Part shown: positions 14,179 to 28,389 of the stretch, in pieces
How positions within the stretch are numbered: the first letter of the stretch is position 1
How the letters are laid out: each line of letters begins with the position of its first letter
From: Ophiosphaerella korrae
Lineage: Eukaryota; Ascomycota; Dothideomycetes; Pleosporales; Phaeosphaeriaceae
Reading direction: 5' to 3'
Assembly: GCA_028456385.1 (NCBI GenBank)
Contig: JALNQF010000069.1
Location: 124,001-188,000, forward strand
Length of the DNA stretch: 64,000 nucleotides
Program-made: the position numbers and the translations under genes
The notes under the pieces: generated by a model
Told to the model about the DNA's origin: nothing
Seen by the model: the letters and a program-made list of their open reading frames with translations, nothing else
The model's database searches: none

Positions 14179-17100
14179 ATAGTAGTTGCCCTACGCTATT
14201 TAGTACAGCTAGCTAGTAGGGGTTAATACCCTCTTCTATTTACACGTAGCTGTTACGAAGGTCGCGTATTGTTTATAGCTACTACTAGGTACTAGGTGCG
14301 CTACTACGTTGTAGTAAGTATCTATAATTTACTTCCCTATATACTAGTAAACGTATACAAGTTATTACTTTACTCTTAAACTTCTTTATTTAATTGTAGT
14401 TAACTTCTTATAATATTATCCTCTAGAATATTATCTTCTAGAATATCTAATTAAGCTACTAAGAGGCTAGCGTAGACGTAGAAATAGTAATAAACTAAGG
14501 CTAGTTCTAAAGCCTCGTAGAAGGCTATCTATAACTTACTCTCCTTTAAGGTCCTTACTAAGCTGCAGCTATATCTTATCTAGTCTAAGTATAGCCTTAG
14601 GTAGCAACCTTAGGCTCCTAAGTCTAAGTAGCTCGCACTAATATAGCAAGACTTAGATACTATCTAATATATAGTATCTATTATATATATAGCTATCCTA
14701 AACCTAAACTACGTTAATAGTACTAATATCCCTCGCTATACTACAATCTACTTTATAGACTACGTCTTAGTAGAGTAAGGGTAGACCTTACTAGGCTTAG
14801 TAGAGTCTATAAGATTAGTATATATTTAAAGTATACTTTACTATTACCTCTATACTAATATACTAACGTTATTAGCTAAAACTTAAATTTACTACTATAG
14901 AAGCCTATAGGCAGAACTTTTTACAAGCCTAGTTTAGGGTGTAGATAAAGTATTAAGTAGCGCCTTTTATATTTACTACACGTTAGCTAAAGAAACTAGC
15001 GCTTAACTTAGCTATAATAGAACTAGTTAATATACTTAATAAGTTATTAAAGAAGTTAGCTACTCTACTTTATAAAGTTAACAAGCCTACATATAACTAT
15101 ATGCGTTAAGGATATAGGGATATAGCTTAGGCTACTATTACTAGTACTACCTCTAGTATATATAAGTTTGCTGCAACCTAGTAGGCGTAGTTAAATAAAG
15201 ACTCTAGCTGCACTAGCACCTCTAGTTACTGTATAGGTAGTATTAAGAGTATATTAGCTGTGTCTATATTAACTAGTAGTAGAACTAGTTACTACTACGA
15301 CGATAGAGACGATAGCTATTTCTATTCTATAATACTCGTTCTTAGTAAGGGTAGTAACCTTAAGCTACCTAAGACTAGCCTCTAGGTTTATGTTAAACCT
15401 AGCGATGTTATCTTCTTCTTTACTAACTAGTAGCTACATAAGTTAGACATTAACAATAACTCTCTAGACTTAGTAAGGTCTTAGATAGTTTTTACAATCT
15501 AGACTAATTAGTAGACAATAAGTTATACTAAGTCTAATATATATAAAAACCTAAAGTATAGAGATTTCTACTACGTTAAGTAGAATAATAGAGACGTAGA
15601 GGCTGTTAATAATAGTAAATAGGGTAATAACAAGACGTGTAATTTAGTATCTTAAGTAGCTAGCCCGCAGCTTAAGTAAATAATATACATATTAATAACT
15701 CCTTATACGTTCTACAGACTGTACGCTAAGAACGCAGCTAGCGTAGGGACTAGAAACTAATTATACTCGCGACTATAGTAAGCTAAAATAAATTAGCAAA
15801 TATTATGTTAGGGTAGTATATATTATTAATAGGCAATCGTTAATTAATTCTACGACCTAGGCTAACTAAACTATTATATATCTAGAGGGCTACGCTTACG
15901 TGTAGAAAAGGGAGCTCTAGGGCGTATTATAGGCAAGATATATAAGTATATACTAACGTAAGTTAATGCGAGTTATTTACTATTTATAGTAATTCCTACC
16001 TAGAAAAAGACTTAACCTTTTTACATGTAGAGTAGAGCTAGAGTTACGTATAGGAGCTTAGCTTCTAATTAGTCTATATACTAACTTCTAGCTAGTAAGA
16101 GCCTTAGTTTATCCTAGCCTCCTAGTATTCTCTAGCCTAAATAAACTATTAGAGAAGCAGCGCTATATCCTACTACTATTAGAAAGCCCTTAAAGAGTAT
16201 TACAATTTATATATTAAGTATACTATACTTAGGACTATAGGTAGTAGTATATATAGGCTGTAAGTATCTTAAAGCTTAGTAAGGTAGTAATTCTACTATA
16301 TAGTTACGTAAAGTTGCCTAAAATGTAAGCTAGTTTCCTTAAAGATATTCTTCTAAGTATCTTAATATTGTACTAAGGAGACTTTACGCGCTAAAACTTT
16401 AAGATATTACCTATACTAATATAATATTACTATTAATACTATATACAACAATTATTATAGTGTTACTATAAGGAACGCTCTAAGCTTATAAATAATTACT
16501 AGTAGCTACGTAAATTTTGTAGCTTAGAGTAGTAGTAGGCACTAATAATCTACTTATAGGTATATACTACTTGTAGTAGTAGTACGGCTACTTCTTGCTA
16601 GCGATATCGCGTTCGTTACTATATTAGATTAACGTAATTAGCTAGTCTAGCGGTAAAGCTTAATAAAAATAGTTATATAAGGAAGCCTAATTAATTAATA
16701 GAATACTTATTCCTGCTTTATAGCTCCTAGCGCATATGTTCTAATATTAGATTTACTCTACTCTAAGTAGACTTTCTATAAGGTACAAATATAGAATAGG
16801 TAACAAAAGTACTACTATGTTTATTTTAACTTACTATAGCTTTACTTATTATATTAACTTAACTATAGCCTTAAATATAGACCTCTTATTGCTCCTAATT
16901 AAGTTAATACAATAGGTAAGTTTAAACTTATATAATTTAGCTTATACTAATCTAATTGTTGCAGCTATTAAAATTATAATAAACTTAACCTTTCTACTAT
17001 CTTAAAAATATAAGCAATAAAGATAAATAGTAAGTAAATTCGCGGATAACACCTAAAGAGATAAGCGAGAATAGATTACCTACTTAGGTAGCGATAGGGT

Positions 17101-20100
17101 AAGATACATATATTAATATTATTATAGTAGTAGCGGGGTTATTTCCTATATAGAATGTGTAGTCGCGATAAGCTCGAAAATAAGAACTAGAAAATTTCCT
17201 AATACAAGTTCTACTCTTATATATAACTTCTTAGCAATTAAGATTAAAAAATTGTTTAGTAATTAACACTTCTATACAATTACCTATTATAGTAAAATTA
17301 GATAAGATATAGTTAAAACTTAAAATTATAAAAATCTCTAAGTTTAACACGCTAATAGCTTATATAATAGTAAAGTAGCTTAAATATTAGTATAAAATAG
17401 AAAAGTAACTAAAATTACCTTAAAATTAAGCTTTTTACATAAATAGCAACCTCTTACTATCTTAACGCGTATAAGCCTTTCTTCTTCCTATAAAGTCCTG
17501 TTAGTTACACTATCTACTAACTCTTTAGTAACTAAGCCTATAGTAGAAGTATTCGCAAAAGTTATAACTAATAGTAAAAGTATATAGTAACTCTATTAAT
17601 TCTCTAAGAGATAATAAGCAAAACAAGATACTAGATAGTTAGTCCTATTACCTTATAACACGCAGGTAGCTAATACGTAAACTAGTATAGAAAATGTTCT
17701 TATTATAACTACAAAGTATATGTAGCAACTATATCGACTAACCTAGCTATAGCTAGATCTAGTTGTATTTACTGTCCTCGCTAACTCCTACGTTAACGCG
17801 CTTACTTACTATCCTACTAATATCTTCTCCTACCTAATATTAAAGTGCTCCTCTTTGTAGTTACGTAATATTCTTAAACTTCCTCTACTCTTCTACTACC
17901 TATACGCACGTTAAAATTAGTACTATATATAAGGAGGACAACAAAGAGAGTAACACGTTTAGGACTAGTTAGTATTAATATTATATTAGGTATAGAGCGT
18001 AGAGGAACGCTTTAGCTTAAAATAAAGATATATTATGCTAAGGTAATAGATATTAAAGTTGTTAACAATTTCTATACTCTCTTATAGCTAGTAATTAGAC
18101 TTTTGCGTTATTTACGACTATAGAGACGCGTAGTATATCTACTATACGTACTTCTCTATCTATTAAATACCCTAAACTTAATAAAGCAAGATTTCGATCT
18201 TTATTAGAAAGTAGTAGAGGATATCTAGATTAAGTATATCCTAATAGCCCTACAAATCTTTCTTGTACAACGTATAGTAGCGTAGTTTTACTACGCCTAC
18301 TATCTAGTCTAGAAAGTAAGAAACTATTTAATCTTAGTTTATAGCTATCTTATCCTTATACAAGAGTAAGCGCTATTTGTCTAACTCTTTCTATAGTTTA
18401 TACGTTTGTTAGTAGAAGCGTATATTATCTCTACTAAACTCTAGATTACTACTAGTAGTATAAGGTCTGTATTTACCTATACCTTTGTCTCTATTCTTGT
18501 TATCTTTGTCTCTATTATCTTCTAGGTAGTTACTATTATAACTAGTAGTATTACTATAGAAACTACTTATTTAGTCTATATTATATAGCGTTAAGCTTCT
18601 ACAATTATACGCAATATCGCTAAATTAGTATCCTAATAACAACTATAAGTCTAGCGATACCTAGGTTATTTAGATAACCTAGCCTCTCTTACTAAGAATA
18701 CTAGAATATAGCGCTATTAAGTTTAGAGGTAATTTTAGCTCGTTATAATAGATAATTACTATTATAACTAATAAGCCTTGTAGCATAGAGTAAAGACTAA
18801 TATTAGCTATCTAGTAAGCTATCTTGTCGCTAGGACTATTACTAATAATAAGTTTGTCTCTAGTCTTTGTTCCTAGATAGGATTTTTATAGAGAGCAAGA
18901 CTAAGTAACCTTCTCTATTCTAGATATAGATAGGTATTATAATTAAGATAACGATACTTGTTGTAACGTTGTAGTAGGTACTATACTCTAGTCTTATAGT
19001 CTAGGACTAATTTATAATAGATTGTGTCCCTTCTTCTATACTAGATAGTTACTTAGTTTACGCTATTAAGAAGTTGTTACTAAAGCTTTATAGGATGCGT
19101 TGTTAACCTAGCTAAGTTTATCCTTGTAGCTTTTTTTAATTTTACTATTACTAGCGTTACTCCCCTCTATACGCCTATCTAAATCTAGATTAGTATATTA
19201 ATTACCCTCTATTTCTTTAAGAGGAGAGATAGGTTGTCTTAGGGAATAGAATAGCTCCTTAACTATTCTCTAAGTATATATACTATTGTTACTATTCTCT
19301 TCCTTAAGGCTGTTTTAAGACAGGACTAGGCTTCTAGCGCTACTACCTTAGCTGTTAAGAGGGCTAAGAGTAGGCTTATTACTAGCTCTAGAACAAAAAT
19401 CTAGGCTACTAGGTATAGGTATATAGTTAAGTATAAGACTCTCTACCTATTACTTAGGTAGCTTTTACTACTTTGCTAAGCGAGGGTCTTTTAGCTCTAG
19501 TTCTAACGTAATATCTAATATCTCTACTAAAGAGATTATTGTGTTACTAGATAAACAGCGTATTTATTTACGTGTTAATAGTAGTCTGTTTATTACGTTA
19601 ACGCTAAAGCGTAGTTTGTCCTCTACTAGTAATAGCTCTAAAGATGTTAAAATAGGCTCCTTAACTAGTACTAGAATACTACTTACTATAGTAAATACCC
19701 TCTATACCTTCTATAGAGAGGACACGTATGCTAGCTACGTCTAGATTACTATCCTATTTAGTATAGTATCTTTTAGTGCCTAGCGCTCTATTACTAAGCT
19801 TAACTTACGTTGTATTGTAATACTCTTTAGCTATGTTACTCTCTATAAGTAAAAGAAATTCTATTATAAATTAGTAAATAAGCACTATATTCTACTTATA
19901 TACTTACCTAGGCTGTTTCTATTAAATAAACTATTTAGAGCTAAGTTTATCTTCGCAATACTTATAGCGCGGCTTATCTCTCTTCTAGTAGGCGATTCCC
20001 TGCTAGACTAGTAATACTCTAGCTTCTCTAGTTTAGAGGTAGTACTAAGACTACTAACTACGTCTACGCCTATGTATTAGTTTAGTTCTATTAGCTTGTA

Positions 20101-21199
20101 ATAGTTAGTAAGTAGATAATACTATAGTCTAGCAAAGTAGAAGCATCTATAGCTCTAGGTAGAGTAGGTACTTCTAGATTAAAAGAGCGTAATGCATTTA
20201 AATCTAGTATTAGGAAATCGTTAATATAGAACTACTTTCTATTATCTTTAGAGCTAACTCCTAAATAGCTGTACTCTACTGTCTTCGTTATAGCTATTAA
20301 TTTAGCTCTAGATTTTAGCTTAGGCTTAGACGCTCGAGGAACGTATAGAACGATTTTTATAGGAAAAGAAGAGGCTAATAATAAGGTACTATAAGAGGAA
20401 GCTATTTTTAGTGTAGAAATCTAGTAACTTCTTTAATTGTAAAAAGTTTAATAAAAGTAGCTCTCTCTAAACTAAGCGTCGCTTTATATATTGTAGTTAA
20501 CACTACTACCTAAGAATAGCTTGTAGAAATACTATATCTATTATAGAAATAGTTGTAGTAGGCGCAGCGACTAGTATAAGGGCGCTCCCTATAGGGAGGA
20601 CGAATAAACTTAAAGCCTAGCAGTATTAATATCTCTAAGAGGAACTGCGTATTACCCTCCTAAGTAGTATAGATAGGCTTATTGTATTAAGAGTTAGCCT
20701 AGCTTATATAACAATTAGCTAGTAAATAGTTGTTATAACTAGGTCGTGCGTATCTTTTAGCTATCTAAGGATCTATATTACTTTAGATAAAACTACTAAT
20801 TGCTAGCTTCTTCTTTAATCTCTAACTACCTTCTTACGTAAGATAGGTCTATGCTAGATAATATATAAATGCGCAATTCTTACTAACAGCGCCTTATACT
20901 ATCTAGTAATTAGACTTTAGAGCTTTGTTCGCCTCTTATAGTACGCCTAAAGCTATCTCTAAGCTATTAGCTACTAACTTCTAGATATTAGCCCCCTACT
21001 AGTTACATTACAATATTATAGCAACGCTGTATACTTTATGTAAGGTAGAACATCCTACTAGCGCTAATATAGACGCTAAGACAGCCTAAATTAATGTGTT
21101 ATATAGGTAAATAGCTATATTACTACCTAAAGGATTAGTTTAGCGTATTTAACTAAAGGAGTAGGGCGTAATATAGGCGTATTAGAGCTAAGACAATAG

Positions 21200-21740
21200 T
21201 GTAAGAGATACGCATTTATTTGCTTAAAATAGGAATAGGAAAGAGCGTAGTAAATACTAGTAGTAAGTCTAGAGTAAGAGAAGAGGTGTTACAAGACTAT
21301 ATACTAGTATAGCTATATAATAGGTAGTAAGCTTTACCCTTTAGCTATAGCTACTACTAACGTAAGGTAAGCGAGTATCTTAAGAGAGAAGAGAGAGAGC
21401 TTACAATAAAGAATAGAGAGAAGTAAGAGTACGTAAGAGTATAAGAATAGAAAATAGGAGGGCTACTAAATACTTGTTAATACGAGCTAAGTATTAGTTT
21501 TAGTAGCTAAAATCTTTAGAGTACAAAAAGCTAGACGGTGCAGTCTAAATAAAGGTAAAATAATAAAGATAAGAAGAGGTAGTATAGTAATAGGTAGTAG
21601 TAGATTTAAAAAATACCTTATAAGGGATACACTAAGGCCTAATAAGAGTAGTTAGCGTATACAAGGGAGGTATAGATAGAGGGGTAAGAGTAGAGAGAAA
21701 AGGTTAAGGAGAGAGAGAGAAAATAATAATAGAGGGAGGG
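21200..21740. repeat. Purine-rich low-complexity tract
   Basis: A stretch dominated by aga/gag/aag runs on the plus strand, ending in gagagagagaaaataataatagaggg. It lies immediately outside the truncated end of the Gypsy element starting near 21,860. It could be a polypurine-rich 3' end of an unidentified element. No coding frame is visible. Confidence 0.45.
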
Positions 21741-21859
21741 CGTTTTATAGTAAACGTCTAGGTCGATTGCCTATTTAGGTGTAGCGCGAAAGTCGTAAGT
21801 AAGGCCTAGATTCCCCGAACAAGGTACTTCTATTTCCTAATATAGGCTTACTGTTAGAT

Positions 21860-24800
21860 TATTTACTTTATAAATTAAGTAGTTAAGCTCTACTAGCTTT
21901 ATTTTCTTTAAGAAGTATTTAACTAAATACTCTTTTTTAGTCTTTAGATCTTCTTATATTAGTACTATTCTATAGACTAAATTAGATACGTCTATTTTTA
22001 CTATTACTAGTAGGTCTAGGTTATATATTCTAATAACTAAGTTCTCTATAAACTTTCTTTTAATCTTATTAAATACTTTATTATATTCTTTTATCTATTT
22101 AAATAGTATATCTTTCTTTATAAGTTTTATTATTAGTTCTATATCTTTAGACTATTTTACTATTAACTTCTTATAGAAGTTTACTAGTTTATAGAATTAT
22201 TATACTTCTTTTAAGTTTCTAGGTGTTAGCTATTTATTAATTAACTTAATCTTTTCTAAGTTAATCTTAATTTTTCCTAGTTTAATAATAAATCTAAGGA
22301 AATCTATTTCCTTTATATAGAATTCGCATTTTCTTATTTTAAGGAATAGTTTACTTTCTACTAGTTTTTCTAGTACCTTGTATATATATTGTATATATTC
22401 TTCTTCTAATTCTAAGAATTTAAAGATATTGTCTAAATATACAAATATAAATACGTCTAAGTACTCTCTTAGTACTATATTAATTCTCTCCTAAAAGGCT
22501 ACTAGTATATTTATTAGGCTAAAAGGTATAACTAGGTACTTATATAGTCTATATTATGTTCTAAATACTATTTTCTATTTATTACTTTTCTTAATTCTAA
22601 TCTAATAGTATACGTTTTAGATATCTAGTTTTATAAAGATCTTTGCTTTTTATAGCCTATCTTGTATTTTATCTATTTATAGTAAAGAGTATTAGTTCTT
22701 ATTTATTACTACGTTAGTTTTCTTAAAGTCTATATAAGGTCTTTTATTACTTATTCCCTTTTTATCTATAAATATAAGTTTATATACTACTAAAGATTTA
22801 GATTCTTATATCTATCCTTTTTTTATTATATTCTAGATAAACACTTATTTAATTTTAGATTCTTCTTTAGTCTTCTTATAGACTAAGCTCTATCCTACGT
22901 TCTTCTCTTCTTCTAAGTCTATTACTAAATCCTATAGCTAGTATTTTAGAAGATAGTCTTTAGGTTTTATAAGCTATTTCTCCTATTTCTTATATTCTTC
23001 TAAGAATTCTCCTTTATAGGTACTTATATTAGCTTTTAATATATCTATTTTATAGTAGTTAATTTTTCCTATTCTTTAATTAATATATAGGTTAGTAAGT
23101 TATAACTATAGTATTCTTAGTATTATATCTTATTCTTTATTAATTATTATTATATCTATAACTATATTCTTAATTATTATCTTTTCTAGTTCTAGTATAG
23201 AGGAGACTATCTTAAACCTAATAGGTTCTTAGAATAGTTTTTCTTTAATTATTCTTAGTTATTAAGAGTACTTCTTAGTTATATAACGTATTCTTTATTT
23301 CTCTATAAACTTCTTTAATATAAAGTTTCTTGTAGCTCTACTATTAATTATTAACTATACTACTTTTCTTTAGTATATACCTATTTTTGTAATATATAGG
23401 CCTCTTATACTTTCTAGCTATTCTTACTTAGGTAATTTTATAAATTATCTATTTTTCTAAAGCTATAGCCCTACTTTAAATTTATATTCTTTATATTTTA
23501 GATATTTGTTATATATATACTTATACTATAGTCTTTCTTAGACGTATTTTTTAGATAATTTTAGTCTAGGCTTTACTACTACGTATCCTTCTTCTAGTAT
23601 TATTTCTTATCCTTAGATATTTTCTACTAGAATTACTTTTATATAATTATAGCCTCTTTTTCTTATAGGCTATATACTATTATTTACTTTAGGGTTCTTG
23701 TATATAATATAATTCTTATCTAGGTATAATATCTATAATACTCTAAAGTATACTAGATGTTTTAGATTTATTATTTTGTTATCTCCTTCTTAGTATTTAT
23801 CTTTTCTAGGTATTCTTATTATTAGGATATAGTATACTACTAGTACTCTTAGTATATAGGCTTTATTAATCTATTACGTTTTTTATATAAAGAATTACTA
23901 TTCTCTCTATATAAGTATTCTCTTTACTATAACTATATATTACTTTATTTATTCTTAGAATAGTATAAACTTTATTTCTTTAAGGTTACGTTCTTTCTAG
24001 TCTTTATATACTTCCTCTATACTTATAACTAATAAGTATTTTTAAATAAACTTCTATTATTTATTTTATTCTTCTATATCTATTATTATATAGCTATTAT
24101 AGCTTTATATATCTAGCTAGGTATATTCTATACCTTTTATACTAACTTATTTCTTACTTTCTTATAGTTCTTTAGAAGAAGCTATAGTAGTCTCTTTATC
24201 TAGTGCTAGTTTTTTAGTCTAGATTAATAGGTTCTAGGGCTCTTCTCTTTCTAAGTCTTCTATTAGTAGGTCTATTACGTAAGCTATTTCTTCTAGCTAC
24301 GCTTTTATTCTTTCTTTTATTACTACTACTCTATTCTTCTATAAGAATTATTTTACTCTCTACTTACTAGAAAGATATATATAGTAGTTGTCTTTATAAC
24401 AAAAGCTCTAGTAGAGTATTATATATTATATTTTTTTACTCCTAGCTACTTTCTCTTAAGGTTTAGCCTATACTTATAGTACTTCTTTTTTCTTCTTAGT
24501 TGTTTTTAACTAAGCTTTCTTATCTTTCTTATAGTCTTTACTTCTATAATCTTTTATAAAGTATCTTAGTTTCTTATATTTATAATATACTATATCCTTT
24601 TTCTTTTATAATTAGTAGTCTTTTACGTAGTAGCCTTTGTTACTATAGTTAAAGTACGTAAAGTCTTTGTTTTTCTTTTTCTTCTTATCTTTATTAGTAT
24701 TAAGGATTATAGGGTCTCTAGTATCTTAGTTCCTTAGTTAGCTACTATACTTATTCTTTTTCTATTCTTAAAGGTTGTTATTAATTTAGATTACCTATTA

Positions 24801-26070
24801 TTTTAGAGCTTTTAGTATTCTAGGTTTTTCTATATAAATTATTTTGTATTAGATCTTCGTATTTAGTCCTTATTTAAATTATAATATTAGAGCTAATTTA
24901 TTCTATTCTATATTTTGTAATAGTTATTTAAACTATAATATATATTTAAGAATACTTTTATTTTAGGTAAGCCTTTTAAGCTTTTCTTCTACTTATTAGG
25001 TAATATCTATATCCCTAAATACTACTCTTATTTGTCTAGTAAAGTATTTATAACTTCTAAAAATAGCTCTAGTTTTATCTTTCTATATTATTAGGGTATA
25101 TATTATATAGTCTATCTAGTAAAGTTTAAACTATCTTATTATATCCTTTTTAAGGTGTATTCTAATATATATTACTTTCTTTTCTTCTATATTAAAGTAT
25201 AGTACTTATATATCTATCTAAAGTTATACTAATACTATAAAAGGTCTTAATTTTTCTCTTATTCTATTAAATTTCTTAAGAATAGGTATCTTAGGTAGTT
25301 TCTTTATTGCACTTATTTCTAGTTATTAGGTAATTAGCTCTATCTAATTTTATTATTTAATAATAGCTTTAATTTATACTTTATTCTACTTTATATTGTC
25401 TTGTAGTTCTTTATTCTATATTTCTAAAGTATTAATTACTATTTTTATATCTTCTTTATTATTAATTAGTTTGTTTATACAATCCTTAATTATTTCCTAT
25501 ACTATACTATCTAATTTATAACTACTCCTAGGTGCTTTAGCTACTTATTTAGTTAAACTTTCTACTATTATATTAGCTAGACTATACGCTACTTACGCTT
25601 TACTCCTCTTAATAACTAAATTAGTAAGGTATAATAGGTATACTAGGGTTAACTTCCTAATAACCTTTTAGGTATTAGTAGATTAAGAAGTAATAACAAA
25701 AGTTTATATTGTAATTAGTAATAACTATAAATAATAGTTAATTTGTATATACAATATTAAGTATTAGTATTCTAGGTTAAAGATTAGATTACTAATACTA
25801 TCTTAATAATATATATTACTACTAACTATATACTTAGGTTTCTTAGCTAGCTTTATACTTTGCGTTTACTAAGATCGTAAATTATAAATTTATTACGTAC
25901 TTAGCTTTATACTTTATATTTACTAAGATTACGAATTGTAAATTTGTTATGTATCTCTATTGTAGTTAGTCTCTTAGTTAAGTTTGTTGCCCTATAGGTT
26001 ATACGCGCTGTTGTTATCTATAGTAGGGCTAATTAGTTTAAGTTAGTTTTCTCTTGTTATAGCTATAATA
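21860..26070 (-). mobile_element. Ty3/Gypsy element A, RIP-decayed, 3'-truncated
   Basis: This minus-strand LTR retrotransposon belongs to the same family as element B at 47,458-54,549; for example, 22,260-22,380 is nearly the reverse complement of 51,150-51,270. Reading leftward from the LTR at 26,070, the order is LTR, primer-binding stretch (accttactaatttag), gag with a knuckle region near 24,540-24,680, a protease area, reverse transcriptase (about 22,250-22,830) and the start of RNase H. Homology to element B stops near 21,860, so RNase H is cut and integrase, chromodomain and 3' LTR are missing. RIP stops occur throughout. It cannot be autonomous. Confidence 0.88.
25630..26070 (-). repeat. 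5' LTR of Gypsy element A
   Basis: A 441-bp LTR read on the minus strand. It begins tattatagctataacaagag (RIP-altered TG start) and ends cctattata. It is followed by the same accttactaattta sequence that follows the other LTRs of this family. It contains a direct duplication of about 52 bp (25,856-25,960, from ctttatacttt to ttatgtatc) that is also present in the LTR at 55,088-55,500 but not in the element B LTRs. Confidence 0.82.
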
Positions 26071-26379
26071 TAGCGTAACTTACCTATCTAATAAGAATAT
26101 TAGTCCTTGCTACTAATGTTAGCAAGTATATAAGACACTAAGCTATACTAAAGAATTATATCTAAAAGTAAGAGAGCGCTAAACTACTAGGATGTAATTC
26201 TACTATATATTAGTTTTTAAGAGAGTTAATAAGCTTAGCTAGATATAGAAGAGGCTAATTATATAGTATATAGTGTAGCGTAGTAAAGCTAAGATATAAT
26301 TGTTATACTATAGTAAGAGGCGAATTTGTAAGCAACTAACTAATTATACTTATCTTAAAAAGTAGACGAATATACTAGT

Positions 26380-26854
26380 AGGGAGGATAGTTGACCCTAC
26401 TCTAGACAGACCCTTGCAAGGTAGCGATTTCCGTAGGCACGGCTAAAGAGTTAGGCTAGGGTCGGCTCGTGCTAGGGCTCTGCATAGCTACAGGCTAAGC
26501 GCGCTTAACCAATCTAAGTATATTATACAATGCTAGTTACGCACGACAGCGGATAGTATCGCACTAGCCTATATTGATGCTTAATTTCATTGAAGGTACT
26601 AACACACGTGGCGACCTTGCGTAAATCTTCGTGCGATAGCAGCTACAACGCTGATAGTAGCTTTTAAGCATTATAAAGTAGTTCACAAGTTTAGATAAAA
26701 CTATTCTACAAGTTTTAATAGTGGCAAGAGCGTGATAATAGTGTTGTAGTAGGAGAACTTGGTTTCGCAACAAAAGGAGGCTCTCTACAAATCAGGCGCG
26801 GCGACGACAACGCGATGGTAATTTTTAGGTGCGAAGGTGCCTGCATGTTTAGAA
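26380..26854. other. Left edge of the GC-normal island, no gene seen
   Basis: Around 26,380-26,420 composition switches abruptly from RIP-saturated to ordinary sequence with CpA/TpG present (for example gttgaccctactctagacag). I find no convincing coding frame, RNA gene or repeat in this stretch. A 69-codon minus-strand frame at 26,564-26,773 has no recognisable features. Confidence 0.6.
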
Positions 26855-27199
26855 TCACCTATAGCACATGCGTAATGTGAAAATATAATAGATATTAAAG
26901 TGTGTGCAGTGTTTGAGTGGTGCAAAGTCGGAGTACCCCTCGTATTTTCCGGCACGGCGGGTTTTCCGGCACGCGGGGAGGGACGTTACATGATCGTCGA
27001 CAGTGGAACGCTGAAAGAGATGTAGATCTAGCTCAGAACTCATCATCCTTCGGAGGATAGCTTCGCCCGACTCTTCCAAGGTGTGCAGCGAGGTGAAGTG
27101 TCGCTCCGAAACGAAGTCAGACTCCATAAGATCGTCCCAGATCGCTGCCTGTTGGCGAAGGAATATTTCTTGCCAATGGCACATCTCCACACCCAAAAG
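26855..27199 (-). pseudogene. Unidentified coding-like fragment
   Basis: This minus-strand frame encodes about 100 residues of ordinary composition (segments WDDLMESDFVSERHFTSLH, EESGEAILRRMMSSELDL and FQRSTVDDHVTSLP). It looks like real, amphipathic protein rather than a shadow. It has no ATG at its upstream end: the frame opens with GTG around 27,202 and no plausible intron was located. It is therefore probably a fragment of a broken gene. I do not recognise the family. Its downstream end past about 26,930 loses protein-like character. Confidence 0.3.
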
Positions 27200-27740
27200 C
27201 ACGGTTTTGAGTAGAGTATAGGGTAGATTTTACTAGCCACATCTTTTGTGGCTCGGCTGCTGTACGCGTACACCCTAAACTCCTCTGCGTATACTACATA
27301 TCACGCACGTGATCGTGCCCAAAATCTGGAACCCCCGTGCCCAAAATTGTTCACCAAAAATAATCGCAGCACCGAACAGGGCCTTATTGGTATTACCTGT
27401 TGGAATGCGGCTTCCCCTGGAAAGCGGCTGCCTAGACTTAACTCTAGGCACTCTCTGTGAGATATACGTCCATCCGCGACCCTCTGATCGCAAAGTAACA
27501 ATAGCCACACGCATAGTTAGGCTGTATTCATGTATATGAGTAGGCATTTCATCAAAATATGTACGTGGCAACCTTTCGAGTGAAGCCTCCACCGACACGC
27601 GAAGCTTGTCTGCGCGGGCATCCTCGCCAGGAGTTCATGCTGGAGCCTATGACATAGACTAGGGGTTGTTGGGTTTTGGGTCACGTCCAATTGCGAATCC
27701 GTATCTGACGCTCCTAGCACGAATTCTCGCCGCGACGCTT

Positions 27741-28285
27741 CTAGCCGAGAATCAGAAGGGCTCGAGACCGCTCGATCACAGGATTGTGGCCGCAGAAGGT
27801 ACGCCTCTTCCAATTGAAATTAAACCACTGTACTGCCCATTTCCGCCGTTCTAAAGCAGCGTTCTGAGTAATCTTAGGCCTCCTCTTTGCTTTAAACTTG
27901 TGGTAACCAGCCGCTTCAAGGTGGCGTTGAATAGTCTTCTTTGAAATGGCTGGGCGTGGCTGGTCGAGCCCCCATAGGCCCATGTCCTGCAAGAGATTCC
28001 GATACTCGATTTTTGGGTATTTCTTGACAATCCAAGCAGCTGACGGCTAAGCCGACGGTTGATTATAGGTGGGCGGCCTGAGCGAGGGCTTGGGGCGTGG
28101 GTGCCAGTCGCTCTGCGCTGTTGTAGGATTCTTTGAACAGCGCGTTGACTACAATCTAACGCGGCAGCGATTTCTTTGGTGCCCGCACCAGCTTCATCTT
28201 GGCTCACTATAAAATCTCTTTGACGATCAGATAATTGCCCTCTATGCACACGATTCCCAGAAATTTCAACTCCAAAAGCTCTCAT
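27741..28285 (-). pseudogene. Tc1/mariner transposase fragment
   Basis: Transposase N-terminal half on the minus strand. It starts at ATG 28,285 with a helix-turn-helix region (LSDRQRDFIVSQDEAGAGTK, then EIAAALDCSQRAVQRILQ) and a GRPP hinge typical of Tc1-like proteins. A one-base frameshift near 28,035 moves the frame to the second HTH part (IVKKYPKIEYRNLLQDMG, then ISKKTIQRHLEAAGYHKF, then RRKWAVQWF). Just after FNWKRR, where the first catalytic Asp block (WSDE-like) should follow, the sequence no longer matches, so the DDE/D core is missing. No TIRs were found. It is not RIP-mutated to the same degree as the flanking blocks. Confidence 0.82.
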
Positions 28286-28389
28286 ATTGATTGAAAAAAG
28301 TGGTGTTGGAGAGAACTACTTGAACGCGTTGACGAGTTGTGCCTCGGTTCGCGCGCTAGCGCGACAGAACTTTAGTCTTAGTACTGTAC

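Larger units (their letters stand above)
1..21860. repeat. Left RIP-mutated AT-rich transposon block
   Basis: This block has no open frame longer than about 70 codons. CpA and TpG dinucleotides are almost absent and TpA is extremely common, while CpG, CpC and CpT survive. That is the fungal RIP signature acting on both strands of repeated DNA. Coding traces inside it (a Harbinger transposase, for example) are interrupted by TAA/TAG at positions where Gln or Trp is expected. Apart from the sub-features listed separately, I could not assign a family to most of it (roughly 1-800, 3,000-5,300, 5,560-8,450, 9,000-13,500 and 14,200-21,200). Those stretches are presumably old transposons too mutated to recognise by eye. 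Confidence 0.9.

Noticed and set aside
19541..19744. 67-codon plus-strand open frame
   Set aside because: Same reasoning: chance open frame in a RIP-decayed transposon, no homology recognised.
27275..27598. 107-codon minus-strand frame with a faintly HTH-like stretch (MRVAIVTLRSEGRGWTYISQ)
   Set aside because: Too weak to call a second transposase; no adjoining domain and overlapping frames on both strands.
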